64,000 bases of DNA from CBDBGD01 sp965205235 (GTDB taxonomy: Bacteria; Chloroflexota; Dehalococcoidia; Lucifugimonadales; UBA1127). The position numbers and the translations under genes are program-made. The notes under the pieces are model-generated. The model was not told the DNA's origin. It was given only the letters and a program-made list of their open reading frames with translations, and ran no database searches. Shown piece by piece: positions 25,282 through 33,215 of this stretch (within the stretch, counting starts at the first letter, position 1; every line of letters starts with the position of its first letter). The stretch covers positions 248,001-312,000 of the forward strand of contig CBDBGD010000008.1 of NCBI GenBank assembly GCA_965205235.1, written 5' to 3'.

Positions 25282-26993
25282 CCGAGCCCCTCGAACCACT
25301 CACGCAGCCCGTCGGCGGGCTCCTGCTCGGCGGGCGGGTCCTCCGGCTCGGGTTCCGGCAAGGCCAGGACGGCGTAGGGCTCGTCGGCCCCCACGCCGGA
25401 CGGCACAAGGGCAAGGCTCTCCTCGCGGGTGCGGGTCACGGGCTCCCGCTCCTCCGTCTCGGCCTTGACGTGCTCCTTGTGCAGCACGTCGACCGTCACG
25501 TCCTGGGTGATGGTCGTGCTGGGGACGTGGGCATGGGCCGTCGCCGTGGCTGACTCCGTTTGGCCGTCCTCAGTGGTCACGGTGACCGTCTGGCTGTCGT
25601 AGTCGCTGGCCCCAGGGCGGTGGATCTGCACGGTCTTGGTGACCTGTTCGACCCGCTCAGGGTGATGGGTGAGCACGGTCAACGGAGGTACGGGGATGCG
25701 CAGGCTCGCCTCAAGGCTGGCGCCCAGACTCACGGCGTGGACCGCCTCGCCGGTGGGCACGCTGAGTCGGAATCGGGTCTCGCCGTCGGGGACGAACGCG
25801 ATGCTGGCGCTCGCTGGGCCGGCGGTTGCGTCGACCATCCCGGTGACGGCCGTCACCCCGGCGTCGAGGAGCGTCGTCTCGGTGACGCTCTCGTGTCCGG
25901 CCACAGTCTGAAGCTCGACGGGGTGCTCGATGGCCGTCACGCACTCGGACTCGATGACGCCCTCGACAAACCCCGGCCTCCAGCCGAGGGACGTCACCTT
26001 CAGGTCGCAGAGCTCACCCTCGACCTCGGGGAGCGGGTACGGGATCCTGTCGTGCTCGACGGTGAGCGCCCCGGCCTGGCCGAGGCCGTCCTCCCACGAC
26101 ACGGTGAATGACGGCACGGGCCCGTACAGCGGGAGCGAGTAGTCGACGCGTTCGCCCTCGGCAAGGGTCGCCGAGCTCCAGAACCGCAGCCGCGTCCCGG
26201 TCGGCCCGCCGAATGCCCTGACGCGGATGTCCAGGTCCGTGGCTGCCCGGAAGGTGACGGCGGCGCGTTTACCGGAGACGGTCAAGCCCTCGACGAATAT
26301 CCGCCGTCCCTCCACCGGCTCGTTCAGCTGGAAGCCGACCTCGTCACGCCAGCGCTCCTCGTCAGGGCTCTGGGCCAGAACGCCGGGGGAGAACGCCGCG
26401 GCCATCGCCACCAAGACGACGGCCACTGCGGCGAGCCAACCCCTCCGGGGTCCGCTGCGCCTGCTCTCCAGCGTCTCGACCCTCTTGCCATGATTCTTGC
26501 GGTGTCCCGCGTCCTTGCGACGCTTGCCGAACCAGCCGTGGGGACGGAAGGGCATCCGCCCATCGCGGCGGTCTCTCCGCCGGTTCTTCTTCTTGCTCCG
26601 CAGATTGCGCACGCCGCGACGCACCCTTCGAGCCATCAGGTGCAGGGGACCGGGGCCGCGCTTCACCGGCGGCGGGGGAGCCGGGGCTTCGGACCTCACC
26701 AGCTGGGCAACCTGCCCGGAGTAGACCCGGGCGCCCAGCCGGTACTTGAGGAGGTCGGCGGCCACCAGGGGCAACGGCCTGCCGCCTATCCTGCCCACCA
26801 CCATGGCGATGCCGACGAGCCCGAAGACGACGGCTATCGCCATGCGCATTTCGGATGGGCCTACCGGGGCGTAGCGATATGCGCCGTACGAGAGGGCGCA
26901 CACCGCCACGACCGCCACGACCTGCGGGAAGGTCAACCCCAGCAGCACCCGGTCCTCTGCTTGGACGTGAGTCGGTACCTCATGTTCTCTCAT
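25263..26993 (-). CDS. PrgI-type membrane protein with large extracytoplasmic domain
   Basis: A 576-residue protein. The first 90 residues match PrgI-like proteins (THVQAEDRVLLGLTFPQV, two close membrane helices at about 22-42 and 50-66, then RPLPLVAADLLKYRLG), which in Gram-positive type IV systems take the VirB3 place. A very Arg/Lys-rich cytosolic linker (about 95-185) is followed by a third membrane helix or uncleaved signal (GWLAAVAVVLVAMAAAF) and about 360 residues of beta-rich extracytoplasmic sequence ending in an acidic tail and WFEGLGWEWPW. The fusion of a PrgI head with a large external domain is unusual; separate genes joined by a lost stop is an alternative. Confidence 0.65.
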   Translation of the reverse strand: MREHEVPTHVQAEDRVLLGLTFPQVVAVVAVCALSYGAYRYAPVGPSEMRMAIAVVFGLVGIAMVVGRIGGRPLPLVAADLLKYRLGARVYSGQVAQLVRSEAPAPPPPVKRGPGPLHLMARRVRRGVRNLRSKKKNRRRDRRDGRMPFRPHGWFGKRRKDAGHRKNHGKRVETLESRRSGPRRGWLAAVAVVLVAMAAAFSPGVLAQSPDEERWRDEVGFQLNEPVEGRRIFVEGLTVSGKRAAVTFRAATDLDIRVRAFGGPTGTRLRFWSSATLAEGERVDYSLPLYGPVPSFTVSWEDGLGQAGALTVEHDRIPYPLPEVEGELCDLKVTSLGWRPGFVEGVIESECVTAIEHPVELQTVAGHESVTETTLLDAGVTAVTGMVDATAGPASASIAFVPDGETRFRLSVPTGEAVHAVSLGASLEASLRIPVPPLTVLTHHPERVEQVTKTVQIHRPGASDYDSQTVTVTTEDGQTESATATAHAHVPSTTITQDVTVDVLHKEHVKAETEEREPVTRTREESLALVPSGVGADEPYAVLALPEPEPEDPPAEQEPADGLREWFEGLGWEWPW

Positions 26994-27020
26994 GTCTCTC
27001 TCCTCCTGCCTCGCGTCCCT

Positions 27021-27341
27021 CTATCCGCCGCCGCCACCGTCACCGCCGTCTCCGCCGTCGCCGCCGGGCGCTTGGGGGTCGGGCAGCGCGTTGTCGATGT
27101 CCACGGCCGGGTCCACGACGGCGTTCATCACCAGATCCACGACACCGTAGGCGACCAGGGCCAGCACGATGCCCGCGAGGGCGGTCATCATTGCGCTCTT
27201 GCCCCGCTCCATCTGGTGGGGCGCTCCCGAGGCCGTGAGGTAGAGGTACGCGCCGTAGATGAAGAAGCCGACGCCTATCCCTCCCACGACGCCCAGCATG
27301 ATTCCCACCAGGTTCGAGATGGTCTGCGTCAGTTGTTCCAT
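27021..27341 (-). CDS. VirB2/TrbC-like membrane protein (pilin-like), copy 2
   Basis: A 106-residue protein starting MEQLTQTISN after a purine-rich Shine-Dalgarno site. Two hydrophobic helices (GIMLGVVGGIGVGFFIYGAY and AMMTALAGIVLALVAYGVVD) flank a short charged loop, and the C-terminus is a Gly/Asp repeat tail (GGDGGDGG). This resembles the small pilin-like or VirB2-type components encoded before PrgI in actinobacterial and Chloroflexota systems. The frame is open for 27 more codons upstream, but those overlap no good ribosome site. Confidence 0.6.
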   Translation of the reverse strand: MEQLTQTISNLVGIMLGVVGGIGVGFFIYGAYLYLTASGAPHQMERGKSAMMTALAGIVLALVAYGVVDLVMNAVVDPAVDIDNALPDPQAPGGDGGDGGDGGGGG

Positions 27342-27494
27342 TCCCTCTTTCTCCTCTCTTTGTTGCCGGAGCCTTCCGCTCGTCCCTGTCGTTCGTTGCT
27401 TTGTGCGTCCCGTTAGCTGCACATCGCCGCGCCTCCCGCTGTGGTATAGGCGACGCGGGCGAGACCCGCGCCTGCATGATTTCGTTGTGTGGGG

Positions 27495-28472
27495 CTACTC
27501 GCCGCTGCTCCGGGGCGCTGCGCCACTCTGTCCACCCGCCGACGGGGTCGCCATCGACGCTGCTGAGCTGATGCCAACCGCAGCCGCCGACAATCCCGCC
27601 TTGGCGGTAATGGCTCCCACGGCAGCGCCTCCGGGCCCTCCCGCCGCGCCGCCCGCCATCAGGCCCAGGACCTTGCCGGACCGCACAAAGGACGCGGGCA
27701 GGTTCATCCCGAAATAGAGCATCGAGAGCCAGCTATCGAATGTCCCGGCGTTCCCCAGGAGGGTCGGAACCCTGGTCGCCATGTAGATGAAGGCCAGGGA
27801 CATCAAGAGCTTCCAGATCAGGTCCTGGACCGGCTCGAATGCTGCGATAGGGGCCACCTCGTTCAGGAGAGCAAACCCCATCGCAAGGACCATGAGCTGG
27901 ATGGCCTGCTGGAAGGTGGTCGTCATGAAGAGGCGGAGCCAGTGGCGGCCCCAGCCCGCCGTGTGCGGCAGAATCCACAGCCCCATTGCGATGGGAGCCA
28001 GGGCGAGCAGGATGTCGATGAGGGCCAGGCGCAGCACCATCTGCACGATGACGTAGAGGACGAAGAAGCCGTAGACCAGGTAGAGGACCGCCAGGAGCAG
28101 GGCCATCCCCACGCTCCCGGCGTTGACGGCGGTGAGCAGGGTGTCCAGGGTGGAGCGGAGCATGTCGCCCGCCGTGACGTTCAGGGAGGCGGCGACGAAG
28201 CCGGAGATGGTGTCGGCCACGTCCAGGACCAGGGCGCACCACCACAGGGACGACGCGGCGGCGACGAGGCCGAGGACGAGCCTGGGCACCAGCTCCCGCC
28301 ATCCCGCCTGCTGCCGTCCCAGGTGCTCGGCCATGATGAGACTGAGGCCCATCCAGCCGAGGATCACGATCAGGGCGCCCGATGTGATGGCCCAGACGAC
28401 CATCCATGCCTGGCGCACGATGTCGTGGGCGTAGGTCAGGTCGGGAGGGGTGCCGGTGATGATGTCGCTCAT
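27495..28472 (-). CDS. VirB6/TrbL-like polytopic conjugation protein
   Basis: A 325-residue membrane protein with about seven helices. The central stretch ALIDILLALAPIAMGLWILP followed by WLRLFMTTTFQQAIQLMV is the signature region of TrbL/VirB6 channel proteins. The C-terminal 70 residues are Gly/Ala/Ser-rich and probably periplasmic or disordered. It lies 3 bases downstream of the secreted protein gene at 28476, so the two are co-translated in the transfer operon. Confidence 0.75.
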   Translation of the reverse strand: MSDIITGTPPDLTYAHDIVRQAWMVVWAITSGALIVILGWMGLSLIMAEHLGRQQAGWRELVPRLVLGLVAAASSLWWCALVLDVADTISGFVAASLNVTAGDMLRSTLDTLLTAVNAGSVGMALLLAVLYLVYGFFVLYVIVQMVLRLALIDILLALAPIAMGLWILPHTAGWGRHWLRLFMTTTFQQAIQLMVLAMGFALLNEVAPIAAFEPVQDLIWKLLMSLAFIYMATRVPTLLGNAGTFDSWLSMLYFGMNLPASFVRSGKVLGLMAGGAAGGPGGAAVGAITAKAGLSAAAVGISSAASMATPSAGGQSGAAPRSSGE

Positions 28473-28475
28473 CGC

Positions 28476-29081
28476 CTACCCACCCCCGCAGTTCTCGACG
28501 TCCTCGCCTGAAGCGTGCTCGATCACCCCGCAGAGGGTCCCGTGGGCTCCCTCGACCATCCAGCCGGCGAAGGCCCTCGCCCACCGTCCGGGGTTGAGCG
28601 CGCTGAGGATCTTGTCCCAGATGCGCCCCGGCTGGTGGATTGGGACGACTGCGTAGAAGTCTCCCCGCAGCCCGTCCTCGGACTGGGCCAGGATGACCAG
28701 CAGGTACGCCCTGTCGCGGTCGAGGTCGGGCTGCTCGTCCAGGTCGGGGTACTCCCACGAGTACTCCCATCCGTCCGAGCGCTTCTTCTCTCCGCCAGTG
28801 ACCCGGTACACGGCGCTGATCCAGTCCCCCGTGTCCGCGTCGCGGACGGCGTAGTGGAGGACCGTGATCTTCCGGTCGAAGACAGGGCGGGCAACGAACT
28901 CGCCGCCGCCCTTGCGCTCGACGAACTCCCGGCCCGCGTTGACCAGGGTCAGCCTATCGCCGGGCGGGGTCTGGGCGAGGGCAGTGGCGCCCGCGGGTAT
29001 CGCAAGAAGCGCCGCCAGAAGCATCGCGGATGCCAGGGGAATCAGCCATCTTGCCGACCGGAGATTCGATTTCAACGCCAA
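28476..29081 (-). CDS. Secreted or membrane-anchored protein of the transfer operon
   Basis: About 201 residues, with an N-terminal signal (LIPLASAMLLAALLAIPAG) ending near ALAQT. The mature part has a strand-rich region (FDRKITVLHYAVRDADTGDW, YRVTGGEKKRSDGWEYSWEY) and a C-terminal amphipathic helix. Two cysteines near the end (TLCG, ENCGG) may pair. No ATG is near; TTG 29081 has GAGAGG eight bases upstream, and GTG 29090 is an alternative. It is the first gene of the minus-strand transfer operon. No family is recognised. Confidence 0.55.
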   Translation of the reverse strand: MALKSNLRSARWLIPLASAMLLAALLAIPAGATALAQTPPGDRLTLVNAGREFVERKGGGEFVARPVFDRKITVLHYAVRDADTGDWISAVYRVTGGEKKRSDGWEYSWEYPDLDEQPDLDRDRAYLLVILAQSEDGLRGDFYAVVPIHQPGRIWDKILSALNPGRWARAFAGWMVEGAHGTLCGVIEHASGEDVENCGGG

Positions 29082-29171
29082 CTCGTTCACCTCTCTGCGG
29101 TTTCGTGCGGCCCATCGGTTCGGGGTCGCCGCAGAAGAGTCTGAACAACCGAAACCCGGCAAGAAACAGCC

Positions 29172-29201
29172 TGAAAGGTATAGCGAACGATGCACCTTTC
29201 A
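29172..29201. promoter_or_regulatory. Inverted repeat in the transfer-operon promoter region
   Basis: TGAAAGGT (29172-29179) and ACCTTTCA (29194-29201) form perfect 8-bp arms centred about 22 bp apart, two turns of DNA, and enclose a TATACC -10-like box on the minus strand. This is a good candidate operator for one of the element's HTH proteins acting on the transfer operon. Confidence 0.45.
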
Positions 29202-29550
29202 AGGGAGTTGGAAACCGGACTCGCCCGTGCTGTCATGGGGGTGTACAGGAAATGGAGTTGGGTGACGGCGTCGCCCTGTGGGGGATTTCGTAGCTGAAAT
29301 GGGGGTAAAGCACCCCCTACAGGAGGTGAGCGGCGAACACTCTGGGTTAAGTCCCGGCTCCGGTCGGAAACGCCGAAGCCCTACCGATGTCGGGGGGCAG
29401 GACGGGACGGAAAACTGCGGCCCCGTGGGACGAGGGTGTTGCGTTAGCCGATGGATGCGGGGGTGCAGGACGCCGGTCGGAGTCAGCGGCGGAGACCGGG
29501 CCAAAGCTGGACCGAAGTGGCAGGCAGTTCAGAAGAAGGAGGAAATTGCC
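29202..29550. other. Divergent intergenic region with hairpin
   Basis: This stretch separates the minus-strand transfer operon from the plus-strand maintenance operon and shows no convincing gene. A 7-bp hairpin (29300-29306 with 29312-29318, stem A-GGGGGT / ACCCCC-T) is the clearest structure. Just before the next gene there is a strong AAGGAGGAA ribosome site. Leader, promoter and possibly transfer-origin functions are expected here, but I cannot identify a nick site. Confidence 0.35.
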
Positions 29551-30381
29551 ATGAAAACCACCGAACACGGCATCGAAAACAGCAGGGACGTGGAGAACAT
29601 CCACCACATGCGGCTCATGGCGTTGCTGCAGGAGCTGGTGCGGGAGAAGGGCTACAAGGGCGCCGCCCGGGTGCTGGAGATAGACCCGCAGACGGTGACG
29701 GACAGCGCCAAGACGGGCAGACTCTCACGGCGGACCCGGGACGCCCTGGAGCGGGCATTGCAGGAGGGCGTGGGGTCGGCGGCTGAGCGGCAGCGCAGGC
29801 GCAACGAGGAGCTGGAGGGGCGGCTGAAGGAGCTTGAGGAGAGCCACGACGCCCTGGGCAAGGAGGTGCGCAAGCGCCTGGCGACCCTCGAAGGGCGCAG
29901 CGCGGCCATGCCCGGCGGCGCCCCCCAGAGTACCGGGGCCGATCACGCTGGCGCCGGCCCCTCCCCCAAGGCTGAGCATGCGACGGGAGCAGGCGGCAGG
30001 AGACCCCCGACGAGACCCTCGATGCGGCGGGAGCACCCCGACCTGGCGACGCTGGAGCCGGCCGATGATGACCAAGAGGTCTTCGGCGAGGCCTGGCCAC
30101 TCATCGTCGAGTGGCGAGGGCTCAGGGAGACCCACCCCAACGACGGCGGAGGCCTTGCGTGGCTGACGGACCACGTGCGCCTGCTGGAGGTGGAGCTGGT
30201 GCTGCTGGAGGCGCACGGGCTGACGCTGCCGCCGGAGAAGCAGCCGCTGCGGGGTCTGGACCGCAGCGGGCAGATCAGCTGGCGCAGGGCCGCTCTCTTC
30301 GACACGCGGAGAGAGCGCAGAAGGGCCGAGGTCCTGGACACGGCTTGGAGCATCGTGACCCTCCGATTCTGGCGCAAATGA
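29551..30381 (+). CDS. Putative DNA-binding protein with coiled coil
   Basis: A 276-residue protein starting at ATG 29551 after AAGGAGGAA; the frame is open upstream but that part has no protein-like character. Residues about 15-75 contain an HTH-like segment (LVREKGYKGAARVLEIDPQT then TDSAKTGRLSRRTRDALERA). A charged coiled coil follows (about 80-125), then a Pro-rich linker and a C-terminal helical domain (FGEAWPLIVEWRGLRETH, WLTDHVRLLEVELVLLEAH). As the first gene of the plus-strand operon facing the transfer operon, it could be a regulator or a ParB-like accessory protein. No family name can be supported. Confidence 0.5.
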   Translation: MKTTEHGIENSRDVENIHHMRLMALLQELVREKGYKGAARVLEIDPQTVTDSAKTGRLSRRTRDALERALQEGVGSAAERQRRRNEELEGRLKELEESHDALGKEVRKRLATLEGRSAAMPGGAPQSTGADHAGAGPSPKAEHATGAGGRRPPTRPSMRREHPDLATLEPADDDQEVFGEAWPLIVEWRGLRETHPNDGGGLAWLTDHVRLLEVELVLLEAHGLTLPPEKQPLRGLDRSGQISWRRAALFDTRRERRRAEVLDTAWSIVTLRFWRK

Positions 30382-31054
30382 CCGGGGCGTCGCGTTGCCG
30401 GACGGTTCATCCGAACTTTTTCCGAGGTACTTCACAACCAAACAGAACGATGTGGGCTGCTGGACGGCAAAAGTCTTCCATCGCGGTTCGGAGTGCGGCA
30501 ATAATGGCCTCGCTGTTGGCTTTCTCCAAGGTTTCCGACCTAGAAACCTGGGTGCGTGATCCCTGTTGCACGGGTTGACCTGCGGGTCGCCCAAGAGGGA
30601 ACGCTGGCGCTGCGGAGTTGACGTTGGTCCTTCGCAACCAGCACGGACCGGATCGACGGGGTTTGACATGAGTCCCCCGTCCTCGGTCCAGTCCGGCGGA
30701 TGGAGTTTGACGCTGGTCCTCCACCGCTGGACGCCTGCGACGGAGCCCTGAGCTTCGTCCTCGAGCATCGGTCGGAACGGGTCTTCCCCTCCGGCCGGTT
30801 CCTCATGACTGCGGCACGGCTGGTACACAGCCCTGGCCGCAGCTTCGACACGCGCCGGTCTGCCAGTGAGTGGCAGGCTGGCCGCTTTCCGTCTCGCAGC
30901 TTCCCAGGTCGAGCCTTGTCCTGGGCCGGGCTGCCTCTTCTCTCACCCCGACATCTCCTGCGTTCGCCGTGCGACCGTGGGCGGAGTGCGACTTCTGCTC
31001 GGGGTGGCGGGTTTCATCGGCATCGGCACAAATCGGCAAAGGAGGTGCATCGGC
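30382..31054. other. Long intergenic region without a supported gene
   Basis: No convincing plus-strand gene. Three related short segments (GTTGACGTTGGTCC near 30616, GTTTGACATGAGTCC near 30660, GTTTGACGCTGGTCC near 30704) are spaced by about 44 bases and look like degenerate iterons. On the minus strand, 30407-30540 encodes a protein-like stretch (SETLEKANSEAIIAALRTAM and following) that could be a gene remnant. This could be an origin or transfer-origin region; that is inference only. Confidence 0.35.
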
Positions 31055-31096
31055 ATGGACGGATCAAGTACACAGTCAGGCGAAGGAGGTGACGCA

Positions 31097-31351
31097 ATGG
31101 CGGAACGGTACACGCGACCCAGCGCGAGGCAGATCGCAGACCTGATCTGGAGTCCCGACGAGCCGGTGAGCGACGCGACGGCCAGGGCCCCCGAGAAGCG
31201 GCCGTGGTGGAAGCGCAAGCCGGTGGTCGTTGGCGGGGTGATGGCGCTGCTCATCGCGCCGCCGCTGCTGACCTTCGACGGCGAGCTGGCCTTCCTCAAC
31301 CTGTTCGGGCTGGGCATCGCCTGGCTGCTGCTCAGGCGGTTCATACGCTGA
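31097..31351 (+). CDS. Small membrane protein
   Basis: An 84-residue protein. After a hydrophilic N-terminal half (RPSARQIADLIWSPDEPVSD, then a basic PWWKRK) come two hydrophobic segments (PVVVGGVMALLIAPPLLTF and LAFLNLFGLGIAWLLLRRF). Two in-frame ATGs, 31055 and 31097, both have AAGGAGGT at correct spacing; the second gives the shorter form listed. No family is recognised. Confidence 0.55.
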   Translation: MAERYTRPSARQIADLIWSPDEPVSDATARAPEKRPWWKRKPVVVGGVMALLIAPPLLTFDGELAFLNLFGLGIAWLLLRRFIR

Positions 31352-31397
31352 ACTGCGAGGTCTCCGGGCCTCGCACCAACAATCCATCCCAAATCGC

Positions 31398-31429
31398 AAG
31401 GGGTCGTCTCCATCCGGGGGCGGCCCCTT
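31398..31429 (+). terminator. GC-rich hairpin, terminator-like
   Basis: AAGGGGTCG pairs with CGGCCCCTT (one G-T wobble) around a 14-nt loop, followed by CTTCTTT. This is the first of a series of similar hairpins between genes of the plus-strand operon. Confidence 0.55.
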
Positions 31430-31496
31430 CTTCTTTGCCCGCGACGCGGGCGCACGGATTCGAGGCAACGAAGCACAAGCACTAAGGAGGTACGTG

Positions 31497-31988
31497 ATGA
31501 CGACGGCGACTCTGACAGCGGGCAACGGGACGATGGATGTGGTGGACAGGCCCAGGCGGAGCCTCGAGGAGTTGGTCGACCAGCTCTTCGCCTCAATGGG
31601 GTTCACGGACGAGCCGGAGGCTCAGGTGGAGCCTGAGACGTCGGTGGTGGAGCTGGGCGCGACGCGCTCGATCCACGAGGCTCGGCGTCTCAGGCAGGCG
31701 GGCGACGTCGACGGCGCCCTGGGGGTTCTCGCTGCCGTTGACGCAGCGAAGGCGACGCCGAAGGAGACCCGGTGGGCCTTCTCCGAGTGGACGCAGCTCC
31801 TGAAGCGGCGGTTCGGGAAACGGGGGACGATGGTCTACAGCCAGGGCACGGGGCGGGCCGCCGCGCTCATGCCGCATGGTGACGGGACGCTGGTGGTCGC
31901 GGCGGTGCTGGGGATGCGCTGGCGACCGGGCAAGGTCGTCTCGGAGCGCAGCCTCCGGGGCCTGCGGCCCCTGGTCGGGGGCGCGTGA
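31497..31988 (+). CDS. Hypothetical protein upstream of primase
   Basis: A 163-residue protein. The N-terminal region (RSLEELVDQLFASMGF) is helical and acidic; the middle has TRSIHEARRLRQAGDVDGAL, and the C-terminal part is basic and strand-rich (ERSLRGLRPLVGG). GTG 31494 and ATG 31497 are consecutive; AAGGAGGT precedes both. Its stop overlaps the ATG of the primase gene by one base (TGATG), so it is translationally coupled to primase and may be a partner in replication initiation. No family recognised. Confidence 0.5.
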   Translation: MTTATLTAGNGTMDVVDRPRRSLEELVDQLFASMGFTDEPEAQVEPETSVVELGATRSIHEARRLRQAGDVDGALGVLAAVDAAKATPKETRWAFSEWTQLLKRRFGKRGTMVYSQGTGRAAALMPHGDGTLVVAAVLGMRWRPGKVVSERSLRGLRPLVGGA

Positions 31989-33034
31989 TGGCCACGGCCA
32001 GCGTGGACATCCCGGCGCTGAAGGCCCGCCACCCCTTGGGCGACACGGTGGAGGCCGCCGGGGTGCAGCTCAGTGGAAGGGGCAGGGTCCGCCAAGGCGT
32101 CTGCCCCTTCCACGACGAGTCGGAGGGCTCGTTCACGGTGTACGCCGACAGCGAGAGGTGGTACTGCTTCGGCTGCGGTTTGGGCGGCGACGTGCTGGAC
32201 TTCGTGCAGAGGGCCGAGGGCCTCACCCTGCCCGAAGCCATCGCGCGGCTGGACGGCAGCCCTGGGCTTGCGCCCAGGGCCGCCAACCGTCCAGCCCGTA
32301 CGCGGCGTCCTGTGTCCGCCGCGCTTGCTCCCCGCGACCCCACCCTGCTGACGGCGGCGGCGCGCTTCTACACCGGACGGCTCCGGCGTTCGACAGAAGC
32401 GCGGGAGTACCTGGCCTCGCGGGGCGTCGGCCCCGTCGCCGCAGCCCGCCTGGGTCTCGGCTATGCGCCGGGCGTCGGGCTGCGGCAGGCCCTGGAGTCC
32501 CTCGGCTTCTCGGAGAAGCGCATCGGGGACTCCGGGCTGTTCACCGAGCGAGGTTCGGAGCGGTTCGCCGGCATGGTAGTCGTCCCCGACGCCTCCGGCG
32601 GCCTCGTCCGCTGGCTGGCGGGACGGGCCCTGCAACCGGACGCAAGGCCCCGGTTCCAGGCCCTTCCCGGCCCCAAGCCAGTGCTCGGACTCGGCAGGCT
32701 CGGCCCTGCGCCCCCATGGGTCATCGTGGCCGAGGGCGTCTTCGACTGGCTCCTCCTCATCGGATGGGGCCTCCCCGCCTGCGCCGCCCTGGGCACCCAG
32801 GGCGTTGAGCGCATCGCCTCGGCCCTCCGGGGCTGCCCCCGCGTCTTCCTGGCCTTCGACAACGACGACGCGGGCCGCGAGGCGACGGAGCGGCTTCTGA
32901 CCCTGCTCGGACGCAGAGCCGCCGCCGTCGCCCTTGCCCCGGGCATCGGAGACGTGGGCGAGTTCGCCGCCCTCCCACACGGACGGAGCGTCTTCCTCCG
33001 CCTGCTCTCGCAGGCCGCCCGCTCCGTCCGCTAG
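31988..33034 (+). CDS. DnaG-like primase (CHC2 zinc finger and TOPRIM)
   Basis: A 348-residue primase-like protein. The CHC2 zinc finger is visible at residues about 35-75 (GVCPFHDESEGSFTVY then WYCFGCGLGGDVLDFV). A helical linker leads to a TOPRIM region with VIVAEGVFDWLLLIGWGLPA (the catalytic Glu) and VFLAFDNDDAGREATERLL (the Asp-x-Asp pair). It is shorter than chromosomal DnaG (about 600) because the helicase-binding C-domain is missing, as in plasmid and phage primases. It probably primes element replication after transfer. Confidence 0.8.
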   Translation: MATASVDIPALKARHPLGDTVEAAGVQLSGRGRVRQGVCPFHDESEGSFTVYADSERWYCFGCGLGGDVLDFVQRAEGLTLPEAIARLDGSPGLAPRAANRPARTRRPVSAALAPRDPTLLTAAARFYTGRLRRSTEAREYLASRGVGPVAAARLGLGYAPGVGLRQALESLGFSEKRIGDSGLFTERGSERFAGMVVVPDASGGLVRWLAGRALQPDARPRFQALPGPKPVLGLGRLGPAPPWVIVAEGVFDWLLLIGWGLPACAALGTQGVERIASALRGCPRVFLAFDNDDAGREATERLLTLLGRRAAAVALAPGIGDVGEFAALPHGRSVFLRLLSQAARSVR

Positions 33035-33073
33035 CGGCTCCCAGCCGCTTCTCAGCGGGCACCCCCGCCCGCT
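33034..33073 (+). terminator. Tandem hairpins after primase
   Basis: GCGGCT-CCC-AGCCGC (33034-33048) begins at the last base of the stop codon, and AGCGGGC with GCCCGCT (33054-33073) follows. Smaller hairpins continue to 33170. There is no T-run, so RNA stabilisation or attenuation is as likely as termination. Confidence 0.4.
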
Positions 33074-33215
33074 CTTCACCCATCCCACGCTCATCTCACA
33101 GGAGGTCCTATGCCCGATTCACGACGGAGCTTGCCCCGCGCACGGGCTTTCCCGTAGGGGAATCCCCGCACCGCTCATTCGCTACAGGAACGACAGACAA
33201 GGAAGGAGAACAGAG

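Noticed and set aside
30407..30724. 105-codon minus-strand gene
   Set aside because: Only the last 45 codons look protein-like, there is no ribosome site, and it opposes the operon; noted as a possible remnant only.
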